From the NCBI RefSeq assembly GCF_040396155.1, contig NZ_JBEBOY010000010.1, forward strand, positions 1-64,000: a stretch of 64,000 nt of DNA. Direction: 5' to 3'. This stretch comes from Tissierella praeacuta_A (GTDB lineage: Bacteria > Bacillota > Clostridia > Tissierellales > Tissierellaceae). Both the position numbers and the translations under genes were made by a program. Under the pieces are notes generated by a model that searched no databases, was not told the DNA's origin, and saw only the letters and a list, made by a program, of their open reading frames with translations. Below are positions 34,592-43,649 of this stretch, piece by piece. Each line of letters begins with the position of its first letter. Position 1 is the first letter of the stretch.

Positions 34592-37500
34592 GATATTTTA
34601 CCTCCGGAATAACAATCTTTACTTTTGTACCTTCATCTATTTTGCTTTCTAATGTTAACTCTGCTCCTTTTAATATCTTTATTTTCTTCAATACATTTGT
34701 AAAGCCGACTCTTTGGCTATTTCCTTTCAATAATTCTTGTTGCTTTTCAATAGGCATTCCCCTGCCATTATCCTCTATTACAATATTTATGAAATCTGTA
34801 TCTTCTTTCTTTACAGAAATCTTAATTTTTCCACCACGATTTTTAGCTACTATCCCATGTCGTACAGAGTTTTCTACTATAGGTTGTAATGTTAGTGGTG
34901 GAATCATAGCACTTAACCCTTCTTCAATATCATATTCAATCTCTAGCCTTTCCCCATACCTCATTTGCTCAATTTCTAAATATGCAATTATTAATTCTAA
35001 TTCTGATTCCAAAGTAATAAGACCCTTCTTTCTATGAAGGTCAAGCTTCCCCCTAAAATAAATAGACAAATTACTTAGGGCTTTCCTAGCCTTCTCATCA
35101 TCTTTATAACTAAGACCAATAATAGTATTTAATGTATTGTACAAAAAATGAGGAGATATCTGTGAATAAAAGTATTGAAACTCCTTTTCCAACCCTTCTT
35201 CTACTGATTTTTTCATTAGTAACAAGGATTGAATTCTAGATTTTAATTCTTCTGCATCTACAGGCTTTCTCTGAAAGTCATTGGCGCCATAATCAAATGC
35301 ATTCATTAAATCAATTGTTCTTCCTGATGCTGTTAAAATTAAAATAGGAAGTTCTGCCATAGAGTATTTCTGGCGGATTTCTTTACATACTACTTCTCCA
35401 GACATATCTGATAACATAAAATCTAAAATAATTAAATCTATCTTATTCTTTTCAACAATATTTAAAGCTTCCTTGCCGCTATATGCTAGAATAGCATTGA
35501 GCTCTAACTCTTCCATAAGATCCCATAAGATTTTTTGATTTAATGGTTCATCATCTACTATTAGAATCTTTGGTCTACCTATATAATTTTTATTTTCTCT
35601 TTCCATTTTAGGGGATAGTTCTACAGATGTAATAGGTTTAAGAATATTTTCTTTTGTAGAAACCATTTTCTTTTTATCCTCTTCCTTTCCAGTATATATT
35701 GGTAATGTAAATTTAAAAGTAGAACCTTTTCCATAAATTGATTCAACCCATATCCTACCACCTTGAGATTCCACTAAATATTTTACTATGGATAGCCCTA
35801 ACCCTAGTCCCGGTTCCATTTGTCCTTCTTCATTTTTTTGATAGAAAATATCAAAAACTTCCTTAAAATATTTTTCTTCAATTCCAATTCCAGTATCTGA
35901 GATTCTAATTTCAACTTGTCCATCTATTACAGATGCAGAAACAGCTATTTCTCCATGTTTCGTATATTTAATTGCATTATGAACTAAGTTATAGATAATC
36001 TGTCTAAATTTATCAGAGTCTGCTTTTAATGTCGGAAATACTCTCGGAATTTGATTCTTTAATGAAAGAGTCTTATTTTCTGGAATTAAACATTTCATCT
36101 CATTTAACATATCTCCCACGATCTTATATGGCTCAATAGAGCCTAATCTTAACTTTATCTCTCCTTTCTTTATCTGAGAAGCATCTAATATATCCTCTAC
36201 TAAACGAGTTAATCTTTGACCTTCTTGATATATAAACAGTAAATCTTCTTGCTGCCGGAAATTTAAACTTCCATTTTTCCCTTCTAATAAGTTCTTTGCT
36301 AAATTAAGCATCACATGTAAAGGTGTTTTCATTTCATGGGATGCTTTAGCTAGAAATTCATCTTTCAATCTATCATATCTTATAAGTTTTTCAGAAAGGG
36401 AATTTGCTTCTTGATAGTCTAACTGAAGTCTATGGCTCATTAATGAAGCCACACTAATCATCATTAACAAAATTAACATAATGGGAATATTGCCCAAATC
36501 TATTTCTAAAAATATTTTCAATGCAGTTATAAACCAGTATGAAAATATTGAAGTTGTAATTATTAAAATATATTCTAAGGAATATGCCTTGTTATATATT
36601 GCCTTTAATAAAATATAAAATATATAAATATAGCTTATTGTATAACCAATTATGATTAGAATCTGTTGAATTCCTATAGGGATTGATAATGGTTCTTCTG
36701 GATTATTAAATATAAAAAGCATCAATAAAAGCATAAAACCAGTTATTTTCTTTATAATCTTTTCATTGCTATATTCCTTAAAAAAATGATGTATAAATTG
36801 TAAAAAACAAGCAGTTGACATTATCATTGCTAGGGTCTGTATTCTAGTTCTAGTTATAAAATCATAGTTATATATTAAATCTAGAAGCTGCTCATTCATA
36901 GTTGATAGATATAATCCCATGAAGAAATTAGCTCCGCTAAAATATGCTAAAGAACGCTCTCTATTTCGTTGTAAAGCTATTATAAAAAAACGTATACCTA
37001 TAATTAAGCAACCTGAAATCACCAGTGCATCTAATGCACGGCTCTTATTATTGTCTTTCATAATTGATTCAGATGAACCAAAGTAAATAGACTTAAGAAT
37101 ACCTCCTGCTCTATATTCATAGCTTGAAACTTGAATTATTAATTCAAGTTCTTTATTTAAACTATTTTCAATTCCTATTTTATACTTGCTTTCCGGTTTG
37201 AAACCCTCTTTCCTTATGGAAGTAATTCCTGTATGAGCAACTTCCTGCCCATTTAAGTAAATACGGCTTGCCGATCGTATGGTTCTTGTTTTAATACCAT
37301 ATATTCTATCTTCTGGGACCTTTATAATAAGCCGATATGTCCCAGATCCATCTATAGATCCATCTTCATTTAAATAGGACTCCCATGAACCAGGAACTCT
37401 TACATATTTTCTAATTTTCTCATATTCTTTAAATTTATTAGTTTTTATTTCCTTAGGTTCAAGTAATATTCCAGGATAGAATTCCCATTCTCCATCTAAT

Positions 37501-37685
37501 TTAATATTTTCTTCTTCATCCAGTCTCCAATCATCTAAATTTAATACTCCTTTTTCCGATATATACTTAATATCTTCATTAAAAAAATTAATTATTAAAA
37601 GTCTGCTAATAACCGTAAATCCAATTATGATGGAAATAGCTATAGAGATAATATGTCGAATTTCTGGTTTTTTATGATTTATCAT
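34572..37685 (-). CDS. Hybrid sensor kinase with two kinase cores (7TM, HisKA, REC, LytS-like)
   Basis: A 1037-residue membrane protein. A first helix at about 13-33 is followed by an extracellular beta domain (7TMR-DISM-like, 50-205) and seven helices (about 215-415). A HisKA core has His450 in ASHEMKTPLH with an HATPase (about 550-665, DTGIGIEEKYF and GLGLGLSIV). A receiver follows (705-820, Asp755 in LIILDFML). Then comes a second, LytS-type kinase core with His846 in SQISPHFLYNT and its own HATPase (930-1030, IVENSVRHG, DNGRGM). Two complete kinase cores in one chain are uncommon. The response regulator next door is the probable output. The ligand is unknown. Confidence 0.9.
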   Translation of the reverse strand: MINHKKPEIRHIISIAISIIIGFTVISRLLIINFFNEDIKYISEKGVLNLDDWRLDEEENIKLDGEWEFYPGILLEPKEIKTNKFKEYEKIRKYVRVPGSWESYLNEDGSIDGSGTYRLIIKVPEDRIYGIKTRTIRSASRIYLNGQEVAHTGITSIRKEGFKPESKYKIGIENSLNKELELIIQVSSYEYRAGGILKSIYFGSSESIMKDNNKSRALDALVISGCLIIGIRFFIIALQRNRERSLAYFSGANFFMGLYLSTMNEQLLDLIYNYDFITRTRIQTLAMIMSTACFLQFIHHFFKEYSNEKIIKKITGFMLLLMLFIFNNPEEPLSIPIGIQQILIIIGYTISYIYIFYILLKAIYNKAYSLEYILIITTSIFSYWFITALKIFLEIDLGNIPIMLILLMMISVASLMSHRLQLDYQEANSLSEKLIRYDRLKDEFLAKASHEMKTPLHVMLNLAKNLLEGKNGSLNFRQQEDLLFIYQEGQRLTRLVEDILDASQIKKGEIKLRLGSIEPYKIVGDMLNEMKCLIPENKTLSLKNQIPRVFPTLKADSDKFRQIIYNLVHNAIKYTKHGEIAVSASVIDGQVEIRISDTGIGIEEKYFKEVFDIFYQKNEEGQMEPGLGLGLSIVKYLVESQGGRIWVESIYGKGSTFKFTLPIYTGKEEDKKKMVSTKENILKPITSVELSPKMERENKNYIGRPKILIVDDEPLNQKILWDLMEELELNAILAYSGKEALNIVEKNKIDLIILDFMLSDMSGEVVCKEIRQKYSMAELPILILTASGRTIDLMNAFDYGANDFQRKPVDAEELKSRIQSLLLMKKSVEEGLEKEFQYFYSQISPHFLYNTLNTIIGLSYKDDEKARKALSNLSIYFRGKLDLHRKKGLITLESELELIIAYLEIEQMRYGERLEIEYDIEEGLSAMIPPLTLQPIVENSVRHGIVAKNRGGKIKISVKKEDTDFINIVIEDNGRGMPIEKQQELLKGNSQRVGFTNVLKKIKILKGAELTLESKIDEGTKVKIVIPEVKYHESYFS

Positions 37686-37934
37686 ATCCTCATCCTTTTG
37701 ACTATCATAGATATAAAATATTATCTTTATACCACTAGTCCAATTATTACCCCTAACTTCGTTATATTATCAAAAACTTATACACAAAAAAGTTGGGATA
37801 ACCTATGACATTATTCCAACTTATAATGAGTTAATTAATATCTTTATCATAAATATTAATTATAATATACTACCTTATTAATATATATTCTTATATTGCG
37901 AAATACCATACTATTATTTGTCATATCAATCTCT

Positions 37935-38155
37935 TTAATATAAATGACAGATCTGATTCCTTTCTATTAATTCTGGTCCTATTTCATGACATCTAGTAAC
38001 AAACTTACAGCCTGATGGTAGACTAAGAGGACTAGGTGCATATATCCATTACATAGGGACAACGCTTTGCAAAAAGCAGCCTTCAATTGTCTTAGATAAA
38101 TCTGAAAATCTCCTTTTATCGGTACAAGTCTTCGTCTCTCTTTAGTGTCCTTCTT
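37935..38155 (-). pseudogene. Remnant of an oligopeptide-type ABC transporter ATPase (OppD/DppD C-terminus)
   Basis: In the minus strand, TKERRRLVPIKGD and, after an unrelated stretch with a stop, PSPLSLPSGCKFVTRC then ICHLY and TAA (37935-37937) match the end of OppD/DppD-type ATPases. The intact family pattern is ...KGDIPSPxxPPSGCxFxTRCP... with a late cysteine. About 75 extra bases separate the two halves and shift the frame. The ATPase core is missing altogether. Nothing else in the 37686-38239 interval looks coding. Confidence 0.7.
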
Positions 38156-38239
38156 CGGTAAAGATTAAAACAATTTTGATATAGGTATTTATCATTTACT
38201 GTATTCACATACTTTTTTGACTTATGTTTATTAATTACC

Positions 38240-39364
38240 TTATCTTCCTAAAATAAACAAAGCTTTTTCCTTAGCAAAATTTTGTACATTAAATAAAATT
38301 AGTGCCTCATCAATTTCTTTTTCTTTAGCGAGATCTTCTATACTCATATTAAAATATCTAGGATCTATCACTATAATTTTTTCATAATGATTTGTTAAAA
38401 ATGGAATAAGACTATTGGCAAAGGAATCTTTAATTACCAATAAACTTTTATTATTCTTCACTGATGTTTCTATTTCTATTAATGATTTATCTCCTCCTAA
38501 GAAATAAGAATACTTATCAGTTTTATTTAAATAAGTTTCATCATAAAGACTATGAACTTTTTCTTTATTATTAATTTTAATATTATAGTCCAACTTCTCC
38601 TTTGGCTCATAGATATATATATTATCTGGTTTTCCTAAATAAAAATTAGCCTTTCTATAATTAGTTCCCCAAAACTCTTGAGATACCTTTTTTATTATAA
38701 AATCCTCTTCTTTCAATGGATTTTCTCCCATTGCTTTCATATAATATTTATAAGCATAAAAAGCCCCTTCAGTAGTCCAATGATGGTCAGTTCTATAGTA
38801 TATATCTTTATTAGATTTTTCACTTAAAGCCTTTACTAAGTTTATTAGTTTCATTTTTCCGTTAAAGGAGGATTCCAATTTATCTATAATAAGGTCCTCA
38901 TCAATTATAGGTGCATATAAAGGCAATTTATGATTTAGAACTGTAGACTTACTAGGTACCAATAGAGAAGTAACATGGATATTGTGCTTATTCATTTTAT
39001 CTAAAAATATATTGATACTTTCTATATTTTTCTTTAATTGTTCTTCATCTATTTCCTTATCTATATCAAATAAATAATCTTCTTTTCCAAAGTAAACTCT
39101 GCCATTATCCTTCTTTAATAAAGATAAATCTGAAATTGTCTTTAATCCTATCCAGTTATCTCTAGAGATAAATTGATCTGTTGTATAGGTTTCAAAATCT
39201 TTACTAAACCTTCCTGATATTATAGTATCCAAATTAAGCTTTGGAAGCCCTTGTAGATATCTATTTTCTTTATTGGAAAACACCCTTTTGGGTGATAATA
39301 TATTACTTATGGATAAGGATAGTAATAATCCAGTACATATTATAACTCTTGTTTTTTCTTTCAT
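38240..39364 (-). CDS. DHHW-family (AlgJ-like) accessory protein of surface polymer acylation
   Basis: A 374-residue exported or membrane-anchored protein with an N-terminal hydrophobic segment. The family signature DHHW occurs in YYRTDHHWTTEGAFYAY. An earlier SLLVPSKSTV and a late KDSFANSLIPFL complete the SGNH-hydrolase-like pattern seen in AlgJ/AlgX-type acetyltransferases. It is expected to work outside the membrane with the MBOAT protein encoded ten bases upstream, acylating a cell-wall or secreted polymer. ATG 39364 is preferred over 39370, which touches the AGGAGG site. Confidence 0.85.
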   Translation of the reverse strand: MKEKTRVIICTGLLLSLSISNILSPKRVFSNKENRYLQGLPKLNLDTIISGRFSKDFETYTTDQFISRDNWIGLKTISDLSLLKKDNGRVYFGKEDYLFDIDKEIDEEQLKKNIESINIFLDKMNKHNIHVTSLLVPSKSTVLNHKLPLYAPIIDEDLIIDKLESSFNGKMKLINLVKALSEKSNKDIYYRTDHHWTTEGAFYAYKYYMKAMGENPLKEEDFIIKKVSQEFWGTNYRKANFYLGKPDNIYIYEPKEKLDYNIKINNKEKVHSLYDETYLNKTDKYSYFLGGDKSLIEIETSVKNNKSLLVIKDSFANSLIPFLTNHYEKIIVIDPRYFNMSIEDLAKEKEIDEALILFNVQNFAKEKALFILGR

Positions 39365-39374
39365 ATACATCCTC

Positions 39375-40793
39375 CTAAAAACGAAAATATAAAAATGGAT
39401 TATAAGATTGATCTACTAGATATGCTATTGATAATACTATGACTCCGAATAAAAATATGTTTTCTATAATCCATGATATCTTATTAAATCTATTATTGAT
39501 ATTGACATACTTCCACAATCTCTTAGGTATATCCGTTGACCCTAGTATAAGAATTAAAAATAATAATATATTTGTATATAGTAGATATAAAGATGTATGG
39601 TTGTAAATACCATTACTTCCAAATCCAAATAAAATTTTGATATAATTTAGTCCATCTGCTATGGAATCAAAGGCAAATATGACCCAAGATATAAGGACTA
39701 GAAATAGAGTGTAAATTCTTGTAATCCACTGAGGTAATTTCTTTAATAGATCAAGAATAAATAACTTTTCTACAATCAATATAACCCCAAAGAATAATCC
39801 CCATAGAGCAAAATTCCAGCTGGCGCCATGCCATATTCCAGTTAAGATCCAAACTATTAATATATTCCTAATATGATTAAATCGCCCTTTCCTATTGCCC
39901 CCTAGGGGAATATATAGATATTCCTTGAACCATGTACCCAAGGATATATGCCATCTTCTCCAAAATTCAGTAATGCTTTTAGACATATAAGGATAATTAA
40001 AATTCTCCAAGAAATTAAATCCAAATATTTTTCCAAGACCAATAGCCATATCTGAATATCCGGAGAAGTCAAAATATATTTGAAAACTAAAAGCCAATAT
40101 GCCAAGCCAAGCAGTTAGCACTGGAATATTTGACATATTTAAATGGGATATATTATTCCAAAGGATGCCTATATTATTTGCCAATAAAACTTTCTTTCCT
40201 AGACCTAAAATAAATCTCTTTATACCTTCACTAAATAAATCATAGGATTCTACTCTATTATCTATCTCTTCTGCTACAGTTTGATATCTAACTATAGGTC
40301 CTGCTATAAGTTGAGGAAAAAGGGTAACATAGGTGCCAAAGGAGATAATATTATTTTGTACTTTTGTATCTCCCCTATAGACATCTATTGTATAGGACAT
40401 GGTTTGAAAAGTATAAAATGATATTCCTATAGGCAAAGTAAGGTTTAATAGTGGAATACTAGAACCTAATATATTATTTATATTGGATATAAGAAAATCA
40501 GAGTATTTGAAGAAACTCAATAATCCTAAATTAACAAATATAGATACTCCTAACCATATCTTTGCTTTGTTTATGTTTTCATTATATTTATAATAATGAA
40601 CTAACCTACCACAGGTATAATCAAGAACTGTTGAAAATATCATAATCCATATATATTTAGGTTCTCCCCAGCTATAAAATAAAAGGCTTCCTATTAATAG
40701 TATGAAATTCCTATATTTTTTAGGCGATATAAAATATATCGTTAAAACAAATGGTAAAAAATAAAATAAAAATAATACGCTACTAAAAACCAT
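39375..40793 (-). CDS. MBOAT family O-acyltransferase (AlgI/DltB-like)
   Basis: A 472-residue multi-helix membrane protein that moves acyl groups across the membrane for attachment to surface polymers. Landmarks include SWGEPKYIWIM, LTLPIGISFYTFQTMSYTID, YLYIPLGGNRKG and the catalytic-histidine segment LTGIWHGASWNF. It pairs with the downstream DHHW protein, as AlgI pairs with AlgJ or PatA with PatB. ATG 40793 lies behind GGAGG. A hairpin with a T-run just upstream may reduce its expression relative to the sigma and lipoprotein genes. The polymer substrate is not identifiable here. Confidence 0.92.
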   Translation of the reverse strand: MVFSSVLFLFYFLPFVLTIYFISPKKYRNFILLIGSLLFYSWGEPKYIWIMIFSTVLDYTCGRLVHYYKYNENINKAKIWLGVSIFVNLGLLSFFKYSDFLISNINNILGSSIPLLNLTLPIGISFYTFQTMSYTIDVYRGDTKVQNNIISFGTYVTLFPQLIAGPIVRYQTVAEEIDNRVESYDLFSEGIKRFILGLGKKVLLANNIGILWNNISHLNMSNIPVLTAWLGILAFSFQIYFDFSGYSDMAIGLGKIFGFNFLENFNYPYMSKSITEFWRRWHISLGTWFKEYLYIPLGGNRKGRFNHIRNILIVWILTGIWHGASWNFALWGLFFGVILIVEKLFILDLLKKLPQWITRIYTLFLVLISWVIFAFDSIADGLNYIKILFGFGSNGIYNHTSLYLLYTNILLFLILILGSTDIPKRLWKYVNINNRFNKISWIIENIFLFGVIVLSIAYLVDQSYNPFLYFRF

Positions 40794-40802
40794 AGTAATC
40801 CT

Positions 40803-40840
40803 CCAAAAAATATCTAGTCTGATAAAAAACCAGACTAGAT
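40803..40840 (-). terminator. Intra-operon attenuator or terminator before the MBOAT gene
   Basis: On the minus strand ATCTAGTCTG and CAGACTAGAT form a 10-bp stem around GTTTTTTAT, followed by ATTTTTT. It lies between the DUF4358 lipoprotein gene and the MBOAT gene, ending just before the MBOAT ribosome site. Confidence 0.7.
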
Positions 40841-40846
40841 TGTAAT

Positions 40847-41377
40847 TTACTCAAAAAACTTATTGATAACATCTTCTACCTTCTGAATTTCTCCCTTTGC
40901 AAATTCAAGTCTTTCTTCATCTGTAGTATTTTCTCTATCATCAAATTTACCAAGCATTAAAAAGAAAACATAATCTCCATGTCTAACTACTTTAGCAGAA
41001 TTTACTTTAGCAATATTCATAGGATATTGTAAAGATTCCCCTACAAGGTATTTTCTGTATTTTTCTAGACCTTCTTCTATTGTATCTCCTTTTCCTTCTT
41101 TTGCTTCAATTGCAATAAAAGTATCTACATTAGCACTTATCATTGGTGATTGTGCAATAAATGTTTCCATATCTTCTACCTTTATTCCTATTAAATTTTC
41201 TATTTCTTCTACAGTTAATTCTCTATTTGGATAGTAATCCTCACCAAGTGCTTCCTTAACTGCAGCATGTATTTCCCCTAAATCTACTACCTTTACTTCA
41301 TTTTTCTTCGGCGTACAGCCTCCTAAAAACGAAACCATAATTATCATCACTAAAAATAATCCAAATATTTTTTTCAT
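40847..41377 (-). CDS. DUF4358-containing lipoprotein
   Basis: A 176-residue exported lipoprotein with a signal ending in FLGGCTPKK (Cys21). The body matches the DUF4358 pattern: an early VDLGEIHAAVKEALG, then IGIKVEDMETFIAQSPMI, followed by KVNSAKVVRHGDYVFFLMLG. These proteins are often encoded beside MBOAT and DHHW genes in clostridia, as here. That suggests a role in extracellular polymer modification, but no activity is known. It lies five bases after the membrane protein gene of the sigma operon. Confidence 0.82.
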   Translation of the reverse strand: MKKIFGLFLVMIIMVSFLGGCTPKKNEVKVVDLGEIHAAVKEALGEDYYPNRELTVEEIENLIGIKVEDMETFIAQSPMISANVDTFIAIEAKEGKGDTIEEGLEKYRKYLVGESLQYPMNIAKVNSAKVVRHGDYVFFLMLGKFDDRENTTDEERLEFAKGEIQKVEDVINKFFE

Positions 41378-41382
41378 TTTAT

Positions 41383-42000
41383 TTATCTCCTATCTATGTT
41401 ATCTTTTATGTCATCTATATTATATTGGTTTCCAAGTTTATCTATAAAGATATCCTTTTCTACCTCTAAAAATTGACTTTCATTGCCATTCACTAAATAA
41501 TATACTCCTTCCTCTTCCCGAAGAAATAATAAAGATTTCTTTCCCTTCTTAAATTCACCTTCCATCTGAGAGAAAACCTTTTCCTTTTCTGCTTTTCCTC
41601 CCTTTATCCTAAGAATAATTTCGTTTTCATAAATACCTCCTAAAAAAACCTGATCAACCCTTATGGTAATATCTGTATATATATAATTATTTTCTTTTAC
41701 ATATTGACTTCTATCAATTTTCTTAGTTTCTCCTACAACTATATAGTCTGCTTCATAGAAGCTAATCATAGGGTCATCTATGGTAAACATCCTAGCTATT
41801 TGAGGAATTTCAGTATAGTCTTTTGGAACTGAGTTTTGTCTCTTAAACAATAGTAAAGGAACTATTATAACTATAGCCGCTGCCATAGATGAAATCTTTA
41901 CATATCTTTTATAGATTCTACTTTTTTTAACCTTTTCTCTTTCTAATGCTCCTGCCTTCTTATATACCCCTTCTAGGAATTCCCTATTATCTTTCATCAT
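41383..42000 (-). CDS. Single-pass membrane protein, probable anti-sigma or sigma-linked factor
   Basis: About 205 residues. A basic N-terminal cytoplasmic part (KKAGALEREKVKKSR) is followed by one membrane helix (SSMAAAIVIIVPLLLF, about 42-57) and an extracytoplasmic beta-rich domain. It overlaps the sigma-factor gene by 14 bases and starts at ATG 42000 (or 41997) behind GGGAG within that gene. The position and topology fit an anti-sigma factor, though no zinc-binding ZAS motif is seen. I do not recognise the outer domain. The link to sigma regulation rests on genomic context. Confidence 0.65.
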   Translation of the reverse strand: MMKDNREFLEGVYKKAGALEREKVKKSRIYKRYVKISSMAAAIVIIVPLLLFKRQNSVPKDYTEIPQIARMFTIDDPMISFYEADYIVVGETKKIDRSQYVKENNYIYTDITIRVDQVFLGGIYENEIILRIKGGKAEKEKVFSQMEGEFKKGKKSLLFLREEEGVYYLVNGNESQFLEVEKDIFIDKLGNQYNIDDIKDNIDRR

Positions 42001-42541
42001 CTCCAGCTCCCTTCTCCAATACATCTTTAAGAGCTTTCCTAGCTCTATGGATCAATACTCTTGTCTGTCCTAAGGTTTTTCCTAGAATTTTTGATATCTC
42101 TTCATAGGATAATTCTTCAAAGTCAGCTAAATAAATAGCTTTTTCATAATCAGACTTTAACTTTTTCAAGCTATCAAAAAGGAGTTTTTTCTCTTCATCT
42201 TTTATTACCTTTTCCTCTATACTATCTTCATCTAATAATATTTCATTATCTCTCTCAAAAGGAATTACCTTTAACCTTGACTGCTTTCTTACATAATCTA
42301 TAGCCTTATTTCGTCCTAATGTATATATATAAGTTTTAAAAGAATAGTCAAATTTATACTTTTCCTTGTAAACATAGACATAGGCAAATACATCCTGAGC
42401 AATATCTTCTGCAATAAAGATATCTCCAGTATATCGAGAAATAAAGTATATTAAGTTATCCTTGTGAGTAAATACAAGGTCTTCGAAGGCAGTTATATTA
42501 CCTTTAAGAAATTTTTTATATAAAATTTTATCATCTACCAT
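41987..42541 (-). CDS. ECF-type RNA polymerase sigma factor
   Basis: A 184-residue sigma-70-family factor with regions 2 and 4 only. Region 2 carries AEDIAQDVFAYVYVYKEKY and the -10-binding FKTYIYTLGRNKAIDYVRK. Region 4 has LADFEELSYEEISKILGKTLGQTRVLIHRARKAL, a classic helix-turn-helix. ATG 42541 is chosen because GGAGGA lies five bases upstream; longer frames run into the promoter. It heads a five-gene operon: membrane protein, DUF4358 lipoprotein, MBOAT and DHHW protein. An ECF-like promoter lies directly upstream, implying autoregulation. Confidence 0.9.
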   Translation of the reverse strand: MVDDKILYKKFLKGNITAFEDLVFTHKDNLIYFISRYTGDIFIAEDIAQDVFAYVYVYKEKYKFDYSFKTYIYTLGRNKAIDYVRKQSRLKVIPFERDNEILLDEDSIEEKVIKDEEKKLLFDSLKKLKSDYEKAIYLADFEELSYEEISKILGKTLGQTRVLIHRARKALKDVLEKGAGDDER

Positions 42542-42568
42542 TGGAGTCCTCCATTGTCTTTCATATAT

Positions 42569-42596
42569 TATTCGTCTGAACGGACAAAAAGTTACA
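42569..42596 (-). promoter_or_regulatory. Probable autoregulatory ECF-sigma promoter
   Basis: On the minus strand TGTAAC (42596-42591) is followed after 16 bases by CGAATA (from 42574). This fits the AAC-containing -35 and CG-containing -10 typical of ECF-sigma promoters (compare SigX: TGTAAC, 16 bases, CGAC). It ends about 30 bases before the sigma start codon. Confidence 0.6.
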
Positions 42597-42716
42597 GTAA
42601 ATTCTATAATTTTTAAATTTGTTAGAAAATACTCCATAATATATGAGTTTAAAATTTTCTTGATTTCTCATATTAAATAGGAGAAAATAAATATATAATA
42701 TCTTTGGAGGTGAAAA

Positions 42717-43132
42717 GTGAGATTAGATGAAAAAATTGTTCTAGTTACAGGAGCTAGTTCTGGTATAGGTAAGGAAATGGCTTTGCTCTTTGCCAAGGAA
42801 GGTGCAAGGGTAGTTGCTGTGGCTAGAAGAATGAACAAATTAGAGGAGCTGGTAAATTCTACTACTGGGTATAATGGAATAATCATTCCCTTTGAAGGAG
42901 ATGTATCTAACCAAGAGGATATAGACAAATTGGTGGAGTAGATACAGAAATAGCTTCTCATCAAAAGCCTAATGCATTTGGAGTTAGTAGAATTATGTCT
43001 GGTACTTCAAATAACATAAGATCTGGTGAGCCTAAAGAAATTGCAAATATTGCATTATTCTTAGCTTCAGATGAATCTAGCTTAATAAATGGCGCAACTA
43101 TTGTAGCTGATGCTGGTTGGACTGCATATTAA
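42717..43132 (+). pseudogene. Short-chain dehydrogenase with central deletion
   Basis: GTG 42717 follows GGAGGTG and opens a normal SDR start. The nucleotide-binding motif TGASSGIGKEMA is followed by VAVARR and FEGDVSNQEDID. Translation stops at TAG 42939. In another frame the normal SDR ending follows: GGVDTEIASHQ, GEPKEIANIALFLASDESS, INGATIVADAGWTAY and TAA at 43132. The middle of the protein, including the SYK catalytic residues, is absent. At the junction GGTGGAG could have been shared by both ends of the lost segment. No activity is expected. Confidence 0.85.
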
Positions 43133-43137
43133 TCAAT

Positions 43138-43171
43138 GAAAGAACTAGGTGAAATCTCACCTAGTTCTTTA
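43138..43171. terminator. Bidirectional terminator
   Basis: AAAGAACTAGGTGA and TCACCTAGTTCTTT form a 14-bp stem around AATC. It lies between the broken SDR gene (plus strand) and the desulfidase gene (minus strand), overlapping the end of the latter. Confidence 0.85.
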
Positions 43172-43649
43172 TAAATTCTCTTAAATCTTCTATGAATTTT
43201 TTATTATCTTTTCCATCAAAATATTTTGTGGGAACATCTAGTGTATTTAAATGTATCTTTTCCTTTTCGACTAAAGACAATAACTCCTCCATAAGTATTC
43301 CTTTTGTAGTTCTTATACTACAAGTTGGACTGTTATTTATTCCAATAAGTCCTACAATTTCATATCCATTTTCCAAATACTCTTTCATCATATTTATGGC
43401 ATCTTTAGATATATCTTTACAAAGCGTCCTAAAATCTACAGTATCATATTCTAATTTATTCATAGGTTTTCTATTTAATCCTAAGTGTCTATATTCGGGA
43501 CAAGGTAATTGATGAATTCCAATTCCATTGTTCATAATCTCTTGAACTATATCTCTATATGCTCCTTTAGCTCTAGCCAATGGATTAACGACTGTGTTCT
43601 GGTTTAATATACAATGAGATATAAAAACTACTTTTTTACTTCTTTCCAT
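43161..43649 (-). CDS. TudS-related putative desulfidase (CD3072-like)
   Basis: A 162-residue protein related to DUF523/TudS thiouracil desulfidases, which use a three-cysteine [4Fe-4S] cluster to remove sulfur from thio-compounds. The cysteines are in place: Cys13 (FISHCILNQN), Cys50 (QLPCPEY) and Cys110 (NNSPTCS). The early ILNQNTVVNPLAR is typical of the CD3072 subgroup of Clostridioides difficile. In that species it neighbours an ECF-transporter S component, exactly as here. The natural substrate is unknown. ATG 43649 lies just past the end of the upstream gene. Confidence 0.8.
   Translation of the reverse strand: MERSKKVVFISHCILNQNTVVNPLARAKGAYRDIVQEIMNNGIGIHQLPCPEYRHLGLNRKPMNKLEYDTVDFRTLCKDISKDAINMMKEYLENGYEIVGLIGINNSPTCSIRTTKGILMEELLSLVEKEKIHLNTLDVPTKYFDGKDNKKFIEDLREFIKN

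Noticed and set aside
42668..42964. Minus-strand open frame over the broken SDR gene
   Set aside because: It has no ribosome site and mirrors clear SDR coding sequence on the plus strand.
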